Source: Coriobacteriaceae bacterium (GTDB lineage: Bacteria > Actinomycetota > Coriobacteriia > Coriobacteriales > Coriobacteriaceae). From it: a stretch of 49,371 nucleotides of DNA. Both the position numbers and the translations under genes were made by a program. The DNA lies in NCBI GenBank assembly GCA_902399975.1, contig CABOHA010000006.1:18286-67656 (forward strand). Reading direction: 5' to 3'. This document shows, one piece after another, positions 16,852 through 24,692 of this stretch (positions are counted from its first letter, which is position 1; every line of letters starts with the position of its first letter). The notes beneath the pieces are model-generated. The model had not been told where the DNA came from. It saw nothing but the letters and a program-made list of their open reading frames with translations, and did no database searches.

Positions 16852-19335
16852 ATGGAATCGTTGTACCGAAAGTATCGCCCGCTCACCTTTGACTCCGTGG
16901 TGGGCCAGCAGCATATCGTCTCGACGCTCGAGCACGCCATCACCGAGGGGCGCCTGTCCCACGCCTACCTGTTCTGCGGACCGCGCGGCACGGGCAAGAC
17001 CACCATGGCGCGCATTCTGGCCAAGGCGCTGCTGTGCCGCAATGCCGAGGCGGCGCGCGCCGAGGGTGCAAGCGGCTGCATGCCCGACGGTACTTGCGAG
17101 GAGTGCGAGCTCATTGCCGAGGGTAACCACCCCGATGTCTACGAGCTCGATGCCGCCTCCCGCACGGGCGTGGACAATGTGCGCGAGGAAATCATCAACT
17201 CCGTCAACTTTGCCCCGGTGCGCGGCAAGTACAAGATCTATATCATCGACGAGGTCCACATGCTCACGACGGCGGCGTTCAACGCGCTGCTCAAGACGCT
17301 CGAGGAGCCGCCGGCACACGTGATCTTTGTGCTGTGCACCACCGACCCGCAAAAGATTCTGGAGACCATCCTCTCGCGCTGCCAGCGTTTCGATTTCCAT
17401 CGCATCGGCAACGAGGATATCGAGCGTCGCCTGGCATACGTGTGCGAGCAGGAGGGCTTCGATTACGACGATGAGGCGCTGGCCATCGTGGCGCGCCATG
17501 CCAAGGGCGGTATGCGCGACGCGTTGTCCACGCTGGAGCAGCTGAGCGTCTTTGGCAACGGTTCTGTGCATGCGGACGACGCCCGCTCGCTTTTAGGCGA
17601 GGTTTCGGACCAGATTCTGGGCGAGTTTTCCCGCGCCATTGCCGATCGCGATGTTGCCGAGCTCTATGGACTGATCCGTGCGCAGGTCGAGGAAGGAAAC
17701 GACCTGCTGGAGCTGACGCGCGACCTGGTGGCGCATGTGCGTGACGTGTACGTTGCCTGCGTTGCCGGTGCCCGTGCCGAGCTGTTTGAGGGCGGCTCCG
17801 AGCAGGCCGAGGCGCTTGCTGCCGAGGCCGCTGCCTTTGGCGAGCATCCTGCCGACCGCCTGGCCCGTGTGCTGACGGTGCTCGACGATGCCGCACTGGA
17901 GATGAGGGGCGCGAGCGACGTGCGCCTGGTGCTCGAGATCGCCTGCACGCGCCTGGCACGTCCCGAGGCCGATTTAACGATTGAGGCATTGGCCGAGCGC
18001 GTGGCCCGCTTGGAGGCCATGGTTGCCAACGGCGCCGTGCCGGCGAGCGTGGCTGCTGCTCAGGCCGCCGCGCCTGCAGCATCCGTACCCGCTGCTGCCC
18101 GACAGCCGACGCTAATTTCGGGCGCTCGTGCTGCCGCTCCGGCGGCATCCGCTGCCCCCGCTGCTACGTCCGCGCGCCAGGGCGGTATGCCTTGGGACCG
18201 TGGTGCTGCTGTTCCGGCTGCCCAGCCTGCGTCCCGTTCTGCGTCCGTGTCAGCTTCCAAGCCTGCAGCGCCTGCACCTCAGCCTGCGCCGACTCCGACG
18301 CCTCAGCCCGTTGCGGCCCCCGCGCCTGCTACCGCTCCGGCACCTAAGCCCCAGTCCAACAATGCCGCCCAGGTTGCCGCCGCCGGTACTGCCGAGACGC
18401 CCGCGGTCGAGGATGCCGGAGAGCTGCAGCGCAAATGGGCCGAGGTTGTCGAGCGTGTCAAGGCGCGTCAGGCTTCCTACGCAGGGCTTTTGCTCAACGC
18501 TCGCGCCACGGCCGACGACGGCTCCAAGCTCACGGTCTCGTTCCCCGCGGGTTCGACTTTTGCCATTAAGATGCTCGGTCGCGCCGATACGCAGTCGGTG
18601 GTCCTGCCGACGGTTTGCGCGGTCTTCGGTCGTCGTACCGTCGACTATGTCCTGGATGGGGGTGGCACGCCGGCTCCTCAACATGAGGAGCATTCTCCAT
18701 CTGCACGGGCTGCGGTATCTGCGGACCCGCAACCCGTGTCCTCGGCGGCCCCTGTATCCTCGAGCGCCAGCGCGACGCAGCCAAAAGCGGCACCGGTAGC
18801 GGCACCGACCCTGTCGGCGCCTAAGCCCGCGGCGCCCAAACCGGCTGCTCCGGCTCCCGCGCCCAAGCCCGCTGCCGCGCCTGCGCCCAAGTCATCCGAC
18901 CTAGCTAAGGCCCCCTGGCTACGCTCCGACAACCCCGCCGGTGCTCCTGCCACGGGTAAGCTCCCGACCGAGCCCGCACCCCGTGCGCCCGAGCGCTCGG
19001 CTGCCCCCAAGGCCCAGCCTGTCGCGCAGTCCGCGCCGTGGGAATCCGAGCAGGTGCCCTACGACGACGCTATGGTCGGCGGCTTCGCTGGCGATGCGAA
19101 CGGGGACGATCTGCCTCCGTTCGACGTGCCGGGTGCGACGCCCGCGCCCAAGTCAGCTGTAGCTGCCCCCAAAGAGGAGGACGCTCCTGCAGCTCCCTGG
19201 GAGTCCAACCCCGGCGCCGGCAGCCCCTTCGGCCACCAGGGCGCAGCCCCGAGCATCCCGCAGACCGAGGACGAGGCCAAAGACCTCATCCGCAGCGTCT
19301 TCGGTCAGGCCACCATCTTCAAGCCGGTGGAGTAG
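16852..19335 (+). CDS. dnaX: DNA polymerase III subunits gamma/tau
   Basis: 827-residue clamp-loader ATPase. Walker A GPRGTGKTT near residues 44-52, a cysteine zinc module about 62-86, DEVHM Walker B and the sensor region follow in the first 240 residues. Very long Ala/Pro-rich linkers (about 350-520 and 610-780) flank a conserved C-terminal tau segment (about 525-605). It is longer than most DnaX proteins because of the linkers. No A-AAA-AAG slippery site is seen, so a separate gamma form by frameshifting is not supported. GGGGGAG lies about 6 bases before ATG 16852; the upstream in-frame reading from 16741 has no such signal. dnaX-ybaB-recR is the usual order, here interrupted by inserted genes. 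Confidence 0.96.
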   Translation: MESLYRKYRPLTFDSVVGQQHIVSTLEHAITEGRLSHAYLFCGPRGTGKTTMARILAKALLCRNAEAARAEGASGCMPDGTCEECELIAEGNHPDVYELDAASRTGVDNVREEIINSVNFAPVRGKYKIYIIDEVHMLTTAAFNALLKTLEEPPAHVIFVLCTTDPQKILETILSRCQRFDFHRIGNEDIERRLAYVCEQEGFDYDDEALAIVARHAKGGMRDALSTLEQLSVFGNGSVHADDARSLLGEVSDQILGEFSRAIADRDVAELYGLIRAQVEEGNDLLELTRDLVAHVRDVYVACVAGARAELFEGGSEQAEALAAEAAAFGEHPADRLARVLTVLDDAALEMRGASDVRLVLEIACTRLARPEADLTIEALAERVARLEAMVANGAVPASVAAAQAAAPAASVPAAARQPTLISGARAAAPAASAAPAATSARQGGMPWDRGAAVPAAQPASRSASVSASKPAAPAPQPAPTPTPQPVAAPAPATAPAPKPQSNNAAQVAAAGTAETPAVEDAGELQRKWAEVVERVKARQASYAGLLLNARATADDGSKLTVSFPAGSTFAIKMLGRADTQSVVLPTVCAVFGRRTVDYVLDGGGTPAPQHEEHSPSARAAVSADPQPVSSAAPVSSSASATQPKAAPVAAPTLSAPKPAAPKPAAPAPAPKPAAAPAPKSSDLAKAPWLRSDNPAGAPATGKLPTEPAPRAPERSAAPKAQPVAQSAPWESEQVPYDDAMVGGFAGDANGDDLPPFDVPGATPAPKSAVAAPKEEDAPAAPWESNPGAGSPFGHQGAAPSIPQTEDEAKDLIRSVFGQATIFKPVE

Positions 19336-19389
19336 CTGTACAGGCGGGTATACTGCTCAAGAAGAGACGTCTTTGAACGGAGCGAGCTT

Positions 19390-19650
19390 ATGATGTGGGA
19401 ATATGTCCGCCTTGAGGACGATACGCAAGTTTCGTATTCCGAAGTCCGTGAGGACAATACGGTGAAGGTCGTTGTGGAGCGCCCACGCGATTGGGGTTTT
19501 GACACGGCGGAGTGCATCTTGCCGGCATTCAATTGGGTGTCGCACGAGGGCTTTAGCGAAGCAGACCTCAAAGAACTCGATGATTTTGTACGCAACAATG
19601 CCCCGCTCATCCTGCGTTTTGCTTACGAAGGCGGACGGGTCTATGCCTAG
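19390..19650 (+). CDS. Small protein of unknown family, partner of the DUF4160 gene
   Basis: 86 residues, acidic overall, no membrane segment and no motif I recognise. It overlaps the following DUF4160 gene by 8 bases, so the two are translated as a pair; such paired small genes are often toxin-antitoxin-like modules, which here is only an inference. GGAG lies 7 bases before ATG 19390. A TATACT box at 19349-19354, just after dnaX, could give the pair its own promoter. Confidence 0.65.
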   Translation: MMWEYVRLEDDTQVSYSEVREDNTVKVVVERPRDWGFDTAECILPAFNWVSHEGFSEADLKELDDFVRNNAPLILRFAYEGGRVYA

Positions 19651-19915
19651 TCTTTTCCGACTCGGGCCGTACATCATCTTTTTCTGGACAGGGGAGAACG
19701 GCGAGCCCGTCCATGTTCATATCGCGGTCAAGCGCCCCACCGCCGAGGCGACCAAGATATGGCTTACCCGCTCCGGCGGATGCAAGCTGGCCCATAACAA
19801 GGGCGATATTCCTGCTCGGGATTTACGCGATATCATGCAGTTTGTTTCATCTAACCATGCGCTGATTTGCAAACGCTGGAAAGAAACAACCGGTGGGCTG
19901 TCGTTTTACTGTTGA
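19643..19915 (+). CDS. DUF4160 domain protein
   Basis: 90 residues with the DUF4160 hallmarks: an opening MPSLFRLGPYIIFFW, the EPVHVHIAVK His-x-His segment, AKIWL-type strand, and a C-terminal helix around NHALICKRW. The family is frequently found beside another small gene (often DUF2442) and is suspected to belong to toxin-antitoxin-like modules, but its activity is not established. Its start lies inside the preceding gene (ATG 19643; upstream stop at 19648-19650). Confidence 0.8.
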   Translation: MPSLFRLGPYIIFFWTGENGEPVHVHIAVKRPTAEATKIWLTRSGGCKLAHNKGDIPARDLRDIMQFVSSNHALICKRWKETTGGLSFYC

Positions 19916-19937
19916 GAATCGCTTGCTGGGCTTAGGA

Positions 19938-19960
19938 CCCCTAGCCCTTTAGGGGCTCTT
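19938..19960. terminator. Weak hairpin between convergent genes
   Basis: CCCCTA (19938-19943) and TAGGGG (19950-19955) form a 6-bp stem followed on plus by CTCTTTAT. It overlaps the stop codon of the convergent membrane-protein gene. Confidence 0.35.
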
Positions 19961-20417
19961 TATCCGGGCGCATTTGAATTTCGGACATGTGTAGCGTGGT
20001 GCCGCGTGTCTCGCATTCGAGCAGGCAGATGCGTGACGGTCGGCCTAGGATGCTGAGGTCGATACGATACGTCGCATGGCTGTCCGTGTACTCGACTTGC
20101 TCGGCGTTGACGGTTGCTCCGATTGTAAATAAAGAGCCCAGTTCGGCATCGACAATCTTGGAGTCCTTTATCTTGACCTTGAACTCTTGGTAGAGGGACG
20201 GGCTGTTGTAGTAAATGGTTCGGGTTCCGTCGGTGCATTCATCGGTCGTCTCCCATTTGACGACGGGCTGGTCCGAGCTGGCTATCAGCAGTTCTGCTCC
20301 AAAAGCTATGGCATGGGTGATGATAACCAGTAATACCCAGACGACAAAGAGATAGAGAACCACATATGCAACGGGGTGTTTTGAGCGGATGTTTTGGAGT
20401 ACGGCTGGGACATTCAC
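19941..20417 (-). CDS. Single-span membrane protein of unknown function
   Basis: 158 residues: a short cytoplasmic N-terminus, one membrane helix (about 17-45) and an extracytoplasmic domain of about 110 residues with three cysteines. No family is recognised. The start is GTG at 20417 with GGAGG 7 bases upstream. It runs opposite to the dnaX-ybaB-recR series and appears to be part of an insertion in that conserved neighbourhood. Its three cysteines (one near the membrane, two at LLECE and ICLL) could form a disulphide outside the cell. Confidence 0.7.
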   Translation of the reverse strand: MNVPAVLQNIRSKHPVAYVVLYLFVVWVLLVIITHAIAFGAELLIASSDQPVVKWETTDECTDGTRTIYYNSPSLYQEFKVKIKDSKIVDAELGSLFTIGATVNAEQVEYTDSHATYRIDLSILGRPSRICLLECETRGTTLHMSEIQMRPDKEPLKG

Positions 20418-20452
20418 GAGGGCACCTCCAAATCGTCATCTATGACAATCAA

Positions 20453-20458
20453 ATTATA
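20453..20458 (-). promoter_or_regulatory. TATAAT -10 box for the membrane-protein gene
   Basis: A perfect minus-strand TATAAT lies 36 bases before GTG 20417. No good -35 is seen. Confidence 0.4.
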
Positions 20459-20569
20459 CCCAGCCGCCATGCGTGCCGCCTCGAGCAGCGGCTCGGCATT
20501 TTGCCATGTAGCCTTGTAGCCCTACGCATAAACTGCCTGGTTCCAGCTCTGCTAGATGTAGCTTGAGAT

Positions 20570-20605
20570 AATTATGCAACCTTGCATAATTCGACCTTGC
20601 ATAAT
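20570..20605. promoter_or_regulatory. Operator-like palindrome with three TTGCATAAT half-sites
   Basis: AATTATGCAA, CC, TTGCATAATT is a perfect 10-bp inverted repeat (20570-20591), and a third half-site TTGCATAAT follows at 20597-20605, 15 bases from the second. The half-site resembles the TTGCATAA of mycobacterial ARG boxes. It sits in the 349-base spacer between the minus membrane-protein gene and ybaB; no gene is seen in that spacer. Confidence 0.5.
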
Positions 20606-20766
20606 CTTGGGCGTGCGTCACGCTCAAGGACATGTATATCGACTGAGGTAGCGTGTCCGCCCCGCTCGCTGGCCTCGCGCCGTGGTACGATTTTTGAGTT
20701 TGAAAGTCCCGCCGTGCTCCGGCTGCCCTTGCAGCTCGGCGTGCGGCCGCACGTAAAGGAGCCATC

Positions 20767-21087
20767 ATGGCCGGTATGAACATGCAGCAGATGATGAAGC
20801 AGGCTCGCAAGATGCAGGAGCAGCTTGCCGCCGCGCATGAGAACCTCAAGTCCCAGACCGTCGACGCCTCTGCCGGCGGCGGTATGGTCAAGGTGACCGT
20901 TAACGGCGAGATGGAGCTCGTCAACCTCACCATCGATCCCGATGCCCTCGATCCCGAGGACGTCGATATGCTGCAGGACATGATTATGGCTGCCGTCAAC
21001 GAGGCCGTTCGCGGCGTCAACGAGCTCGCCAACAAGCAGATGGGCGCCATCACCGGCGGCCTCAACATCCCGGGCATGCCGTTCTAA
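20767..21087 (+). CDS. ybaB: YbaB/EbfC nucleoid-associated protein
   Basis: 106-residue DNA-binding protein of the YbaB/EbfC family, a small dimeric nucleoid protein. The N-terminal Met/Gln/Lys-rich helix ([15 protein letters not shown]), the [12 protein letters not shown] strand and the [12 protein letters not shown] helix are all typical. AAAGGAG precedes the start by 6 bases. It is followed after 13 bases by recR, the standard arrangement. Confidence 0.95.
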   Translation: MAGMNMQQMMKQARKMQEQLAAAHENLKSQTVDASAGGGMVKVTVNGEMELVNLTIDPDALDPEDVDMLQDMIMAAVNEAVRGVNELANKQMGAITGGLNIPGMPF

Positions 21088-21100
21088 GACGCGCATATAT

Positions 21101-21697
21101 ATGAGTGCCAACCATAGCCTGCAAAAATTGCTCGATGAGCTGGGTCGCCTGCCGGGCATTGGCCCCAAGTCGGCTCAGCGCATCGCCTATTACCTGTTGG
21201 AGGCTGACGCCGAGGAAGCGCGCCGCCTGGCCGAGGCCATTCTGGAGGTTAAGCAGGAGGTTCACTTTTGCAGCCGCTGCTTTAACTACGCCACGGCCGA
21301 CGAGTGCTCCATCTGCCAGGATTCGATGCGCGATACCACTCGCATTTGCGTGGTGGGCGAGCCGCGCGATGTCCAGGCGATTGAGCGCACGGGCAGCTAC
21401 CACGGTCTCTACCACGTATTGGGCGGCGTGATCAGTCCCATGGACAAGATTGGTCCCGAGCAGTTGCACATTCGTGAGCTGCTGGCACGCTTGGGCCACG
21501 AGGACATCCACGAGGTCATCATCGCCACCAACCCCAATATCGAGGGCGAGACCACGGCGAGCTACCTGGCCCGCACTATCAAGCCGCTGGGCGTTGAGGT
21601 ATCGCGTCTGGCGAGCGGCCTTCCCGTGGGCGGCGACCTGGAGTATGCCGACGAGCTTACGCTTGGGCGCGCCATCGAGGCCCGTCGCACGATTTAG
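21101..21697 (+). CDS. recR: Recombination mediator protein RecR
   Basis: 198 residues, full length. An N-terminal helix-hairpin-helix ([15 protein letters not shown]), a C4 zinc finger ([16 protein letters not shown]), and a Toprim domain ([12 protein letters not shown], through the GEXTA-type segment) are present, followed by the Walker-like [14 protein letters not shown]. RecR with RecO and RecF loads RecA on gapped DNA. The ribosome binding site is weak, consistent with coupling to ybaB 13 bases upstream. Confidence 0.96.
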   Translation: MSANHSLQKLLDELGRLPGIGPKSAQRIAYYLLEADAEEARRLAEAILEVKQEVHFCSRCFNYATADECSICQDSMRDTTRICVVGEPRDVQAIERTGSYHGLYHVLGGVISPMDKIGPEQLHIRELLARLGHEDIHEVIIATNPNIEGETTASYLARTIKPLGVEVSRLASGLPVGGDLEYADELTLGRAIEARRTI

Positions 21698-21734
21698 GTG
21701 GCGAGCCTGCTCCTGCCGTATGTCTTCATCGCGA

Positions 21735-21764
21735 CGCACGGGGTAGCCATAATTTCCCCGTGCG
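21735..21764 (+). terminator. Hairpin after recR
   Basis: A perfect 9-bp inverted repeat (21735-21743 and 21756-21764) with a 12-base loop lies 38 bases after recR. The tail is only weakly T-rich. Confidence 0.5.
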
Positions 21765-21772
21765 ACTGTAAG

Positions 21773-21788
21773 TTTGTTGTGCAACAAA
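21773..21788. promoter_or_regulatory. Palindromic operator-like site 1
   Basis: TTTGTTG, TG, CAACAAA is a perfect inverted repeat. A related GTTGCGCAAC lies at 21849, 73 bases on (about seven helical turns), and another at 46867 before the Rrf2 gene. It may bind a regulator of the downstream operon. Confidence 0.45.
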
Positions 21789-21848
21789 GATGCTTTGTAT
21801 CCGCTTATCGCATGGATGCTTCCACTCGCATCCTTAATTTGCCCATTC

Positions 21849-21880
21849 GTTGCGCAACCTTTTGGGTTCGCTGATACACT
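21849..21880 (+). promoter_or_regulatory. Promoter of the kinase/FHA operon with overlapping palindrome
   Basis: GTTGCGCAAC (21849-21858) contains the candidate -35 TTGCGC (21850-21855); a -10 GATACA (21873-21878) follows 17 bases later. A protein bound to the palindrome would cover the -35. Confidence 0.45.
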
Positions 21881-21902
21881 CAAATATGGATTCGAATGAA
21901 TG

Positions 21903-21926
21903 CGCCGCTCCCGAGCGGCGTGTTTT
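21903..21926 (+). terminator. Leader hairpin with T-run just before the operon's first gene
   Basis: CGCCGC and GCGGCG pair around a short loop and are followed by TGTTTTTG, then the Shine-Dalgarno GGAGGAG within 5 bases. It lies after the candidate promoter, so it could act as an attenuator. Confidence 0.45.
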
Positions 21927-21942
21927 TGTTGGAGGAGAACGC

Positions 21943-22848
21943 ATGCGGCCCGGTGGCACTCAGACAAAGCGCGGCGCCGCGGTGCGCATGCGACGCCGAC
22001 TGGGCTTGGCGCCGCGGGCGTACGCACTGCTGTCTTGCTCGCTGGTGCTGGTCATAGCTGGCGTTTCTGCCTATGGCATGACCGTGCCGTCCATGATGCA
22101 GGCACATGCCGCACGCGAACCGCGCGTGGGGCATGAGGTCAAAAGTGACCTGGGGACCACGACTGGATATGCTTGGGCAAGTGTGGTCGCGCATATTGTG
22201 TTTGGCACCGGCGACGCGGACGGCGCCGAGGCCCCGGACAACGAAGTCACGCTTGCCAATGGCAAAACCATCGTGCTCACCAACACCAAGATCATCGATC
22301 GGTTGTCCAACAATAGCGTGGCGGCAACGGTGAATAAGGTCGAGCAGCAGAAGGAGCAGGACGCCCAGCAGTCCGGAAAGCCCGGTAGCTCGGATACTTC
22401 TGGCTCCGGCTCGGATTCGTCGAGTTCGGGCGGCGGCTCTGGGTCGGGTTCCTCTGCCGGAGGGTCTGGAAACGGCGGCTCGACGGGCGGCAACACTGAC
22501 AACGATGCAAACTCCGGTGGCCTTTCCGCTGCTGAGGAAGAGAGCATTCACAGTTGGCTTGTAACCAAGTACAACATGCTCGACGGCTATGTTTCTCGCG
22601 CCAATGACGTGGTTTCGACCTATAACTCTACGGGAGATCCCAGGCCGTGCGACAGCCTGGTCGGGGAGATGTTTGTCATTCGAGCCGAGTTTGGTCGTCA
22701 GACATTCTCGCCCCGGTCAAAGTGGTATCAGCAGTATGCCAATCTGTGGGGCTGTTACACCAACCTATGTCAATGGGTCGGCCATTACGGCGATGATGAC
22801 GTCGCGCTCGGTAACTTCAACAATAACGTGGCGGCGCTTGCCCTATGA
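21943..22848 (+). CDS. Membrane-anchored protein with Ser/Gly-rich linker, unknown function
   Basis: 301 residues: a basic N-terminus, one membrane segment (about 21-48), a folded-looking region to about 140, a strikingly low-complexity Ser/Gly/Asp linker (about 145-190), and a C-terminal domain of about 105 residues with three cysteines and many aromatic residues. No family is recognised. The start ATG 21943 has GGAGGAG 6 bases upstream; an earlier ATG at 21850 lies inside the promoter. Its stop overlaps the start of the following kinase, so it is probably the extracytoplasmic partner or a substrate of that kinase; this is inference from context. Confidence 0.7.
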   Translation: MRPGGTQTKRGAAVRMRRRLGLAPRAYALLSCSLVLVIAGVSAYGMTVPSMMQAHAAREPRVGHEVKSDLGTTTGYAWASVVAHIVFGTGDADGAEAPDNEVTLANGKTIVLTNTKIIDRLSNNSVAATVNKVEQQKEQDAQQSGKPGSSDTSGSGSDSSSSGGGSGSGSSAGGSGNGGSTGGNTDNDANSGGLSAAEEESIHSWLVTKYNMLDGYVSRANDVVSTYNSTGDPRPCDSLVGEMFVIRAEFGRQTFSPRSKWYQQYANLWGCYTNLCQWVGHYGDDDVALGNFNNNVAALAL

Positions 22849-24689
22849 TGACCGATCTTGCATCCACCACACCACAATCGCTCGGTCGCGATCCCATGGT
22901 CGGCTTGCGCCTGGCGCGTGTCGACGGGTTTGAGCCGGCCATTGCGCTCGGTCAGGACGAACTGCCTGCCTATCTGCGTCGTTTTACGATGCTGTTTGCC
23001 GACGATGCCACCATGCGCCGTGGCGGTATCGGCCGCGTGACGCGTGCCGTCAACGCCCAAGGCGAGGCCGTAGCACTCAAACAGCTCATCTTGCCGACGC
23101 GCGATGAGTTTGACGACGATGCCGCCCATGAGGCGCTGGTCGCCAAGTTCAAAGCGGCATTTCGCGAGGAATATGAATGCCATCGCGCCCTTTCGGGCCT
23201 TAAGGGCTTTCCCCGTCTCTATGGCTGGGGCGAGGTCGACGGTGTGCCTGCAATTGTCATGGAATGGGTCGAGGGCGAGACGCTTGCCCGCTTGCGTTCG
23301 CGACTTGCCGTGGATGATGCCGGACGCCTGTCGCCGCTTGTGGCGGCGCGTCTGGGTCGCGACCTGTTCGATCTGCTCTGCCGTATGAGCCTGGTGGGCG
23401 AGGGCTTTGTCCATCGCGATATCTCGCCCGCTAATATTATGGTGCGTACGGCGCGTCTACCGCTTGACCGGCAGCTTGCCGAGGGCACCTTTGACCTGTG
23501 CCTGATCGACTTTGGCTCGTCGCTGGCGCTTGAGCCTGCGTCGGCCGTGGCCGGTACCGGCGGCAAGGCGTCGTTTACGGAGCGCTATGCCACGCTGCGT
23601 CGCGCGACGGTTGCCTACGCCCCGCCCGAGATGCTCACCGACGATATTCCCGACCTGCGCGCTTTGCGTATGTCGCCGGCGATCGACGTCTATGCCGCGG
23701 CAAGCACGGTTTACGAGCTCATTGCCGGCGTCGCGCCATACGAAGCCGCGCCGAGCGCTTCGGGCACCTCGGGTTCGCGCAAAAAGACGCGCGACATCGC
23801 CAGCCCCTACCGTCTCAAGATGGACACGCGGCCCGACTATCCCATTGGTGCCCATGCGCCCGGTTGCGATTTGACTCAGCTGCTTCGTCGTGAGCCCGAT
23901 GTGGCGCTCGCCGCGGCCGAGCAGGCCCAGCAGCTGGGGCTTGAGCCGGATTCCGAGGAGCTACGCGATGCGCTGGCGTTTGTCGATGCCCAGCTGTTCG
24001 ACGTGGTGATGGCCTGTCTGTCCAGCCATCAAAAAGATCGTCCCGAGCCGGCGGCGGTCGAGGCGGCGCTCTCGGCGTTTTGTGACCACTATGCGCAAAA
24101 TGTCGGTCGTTCGCTCCGCGGCGAGCCGCTCACGCCGTGCCCCATGGATGCGTCTGGCCGCGCGGTTCGTCGCGCGCTGATGGTCGGCGCGGCGGTCGTC
24201 TGTGGCGTGGTTTGGGCTGTGGTCGTGGTTTCGGCCGCGCTGCTGGCGTCGGGCGCTCGCGTGACGGCGACTTTGGGATCGCTCGTGTGGTCTGGGTCGA
24301 TACCGGGTATTATTGCCGCACAGGCGTTGGCGCTGCCAGGCATAGCCGGCGTTGTCGCGGGGGCACTTGCGCGCAATCGGCGCTCGGGCTTCCTGCAGGG
24401 TGTGCTTGCGCTTTCTGCCTGCGAGGTTCCGGTGCTGGTTGTGGCTGCATGTAGCGTATTTTCCCAACGCGCCGTGATGGGCGGCCTTGTTGCCGCTCTG
24501 GTTGCAACCTATACGCTTACGTGGTTTTTGCTTGCGATGGGCTTTGCCTTTGAACTTCCCGTTTCGGCACCGCGACGCACAAAAGTCCAGATGGCGACTC
24601 CGCTTGCCGGTGGAGCCGCAGCTGCCCGTACTTTTGGCGGACCTGTCGAAGTATCGTCCGATTCTATTTCTACGACCAAGGAGGCCTAG
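22845..24689 (+). CDS. Ser/Thr protein kinase-like protein with altered catalytic loop and membrane tail
   Basis: 614 residues. A kinase domain spans about 50-420 with LKQL (ATP lysine), catalytic loop HRDISPAN near 190 and DFGSS near 223. The loop lysine of canonical HRDIKPAN is replaced by Ser, so activity may differ. A long insert (about 300-385, rich in Ala/Asp/Pro) separates lobe segments. Four or so hydrophobic helices lie at about 442-570. ATG 22845 overlaps the preceding stop (ATGA); ATG 22848 is the alternative. The FHA gene follows 3 bases later, so the three genes form one unit. It differs from the kinases at 179-10164 in both loop and architecture. Confidence 0.85.
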   Translation: MMTDLASTTPQSLGRDPMVGLRLARVDGFEPAIALGQDELPAYLRRFTMLFADDATMRRGGIGRVTRAVNAQGEAVALKQLILPTRDEFDDDAAHEALVAKFKAAFREEYECHRALSGLKGFPRLYGWGEVDGVPAIVMEWVEGETLARLRSRLAVDDAGRLSPLVAARLGRDLFDLLCRMSLVGEGFVHRDISPANIMVRTARLPLDRQLAEGTFDLCLIDFGSSLALEPASAVAGTGGKASFTERYATLRRATVAYAPPEMLTDDIPDLRALRMSPAIDVYAAASTVYELIAGVAPYEAAPSASGTSGSRKKTRDIASPYRLKMDTRPDYPIGAHAPGCDLTQLLRREPDVALAAAEQAQQLGLEPDSEELRDALAFVDAQLFDVVMACLSSHQKDRPEPAAVEAALSAFCDHYAQNVGRSLRGEPLTPCPMDASGRAVRRALMVGAAVVCGVVWAVVVVSAALLASGARVTATLGSLVWSGSIPGIIAAQALALPGIAGVVAGALARNRRSGFLQGVLALSACEVPVLVVAACSVFSQRAVMGGLVAALVATYTLTWFLLAMGFAFELPVSAPRRTKVQMATPLAGGAAAARTFGGPVEVSSDSISTTKEA

Positions 24690-24692
24690 GTC

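Noticed and set aside
16852..19335. Programmed frameshift making a separate gamma subunit of DnaX
   Set aside because: No A-AAA-AAG slippery heptamer or following stem was seen in the linker region.
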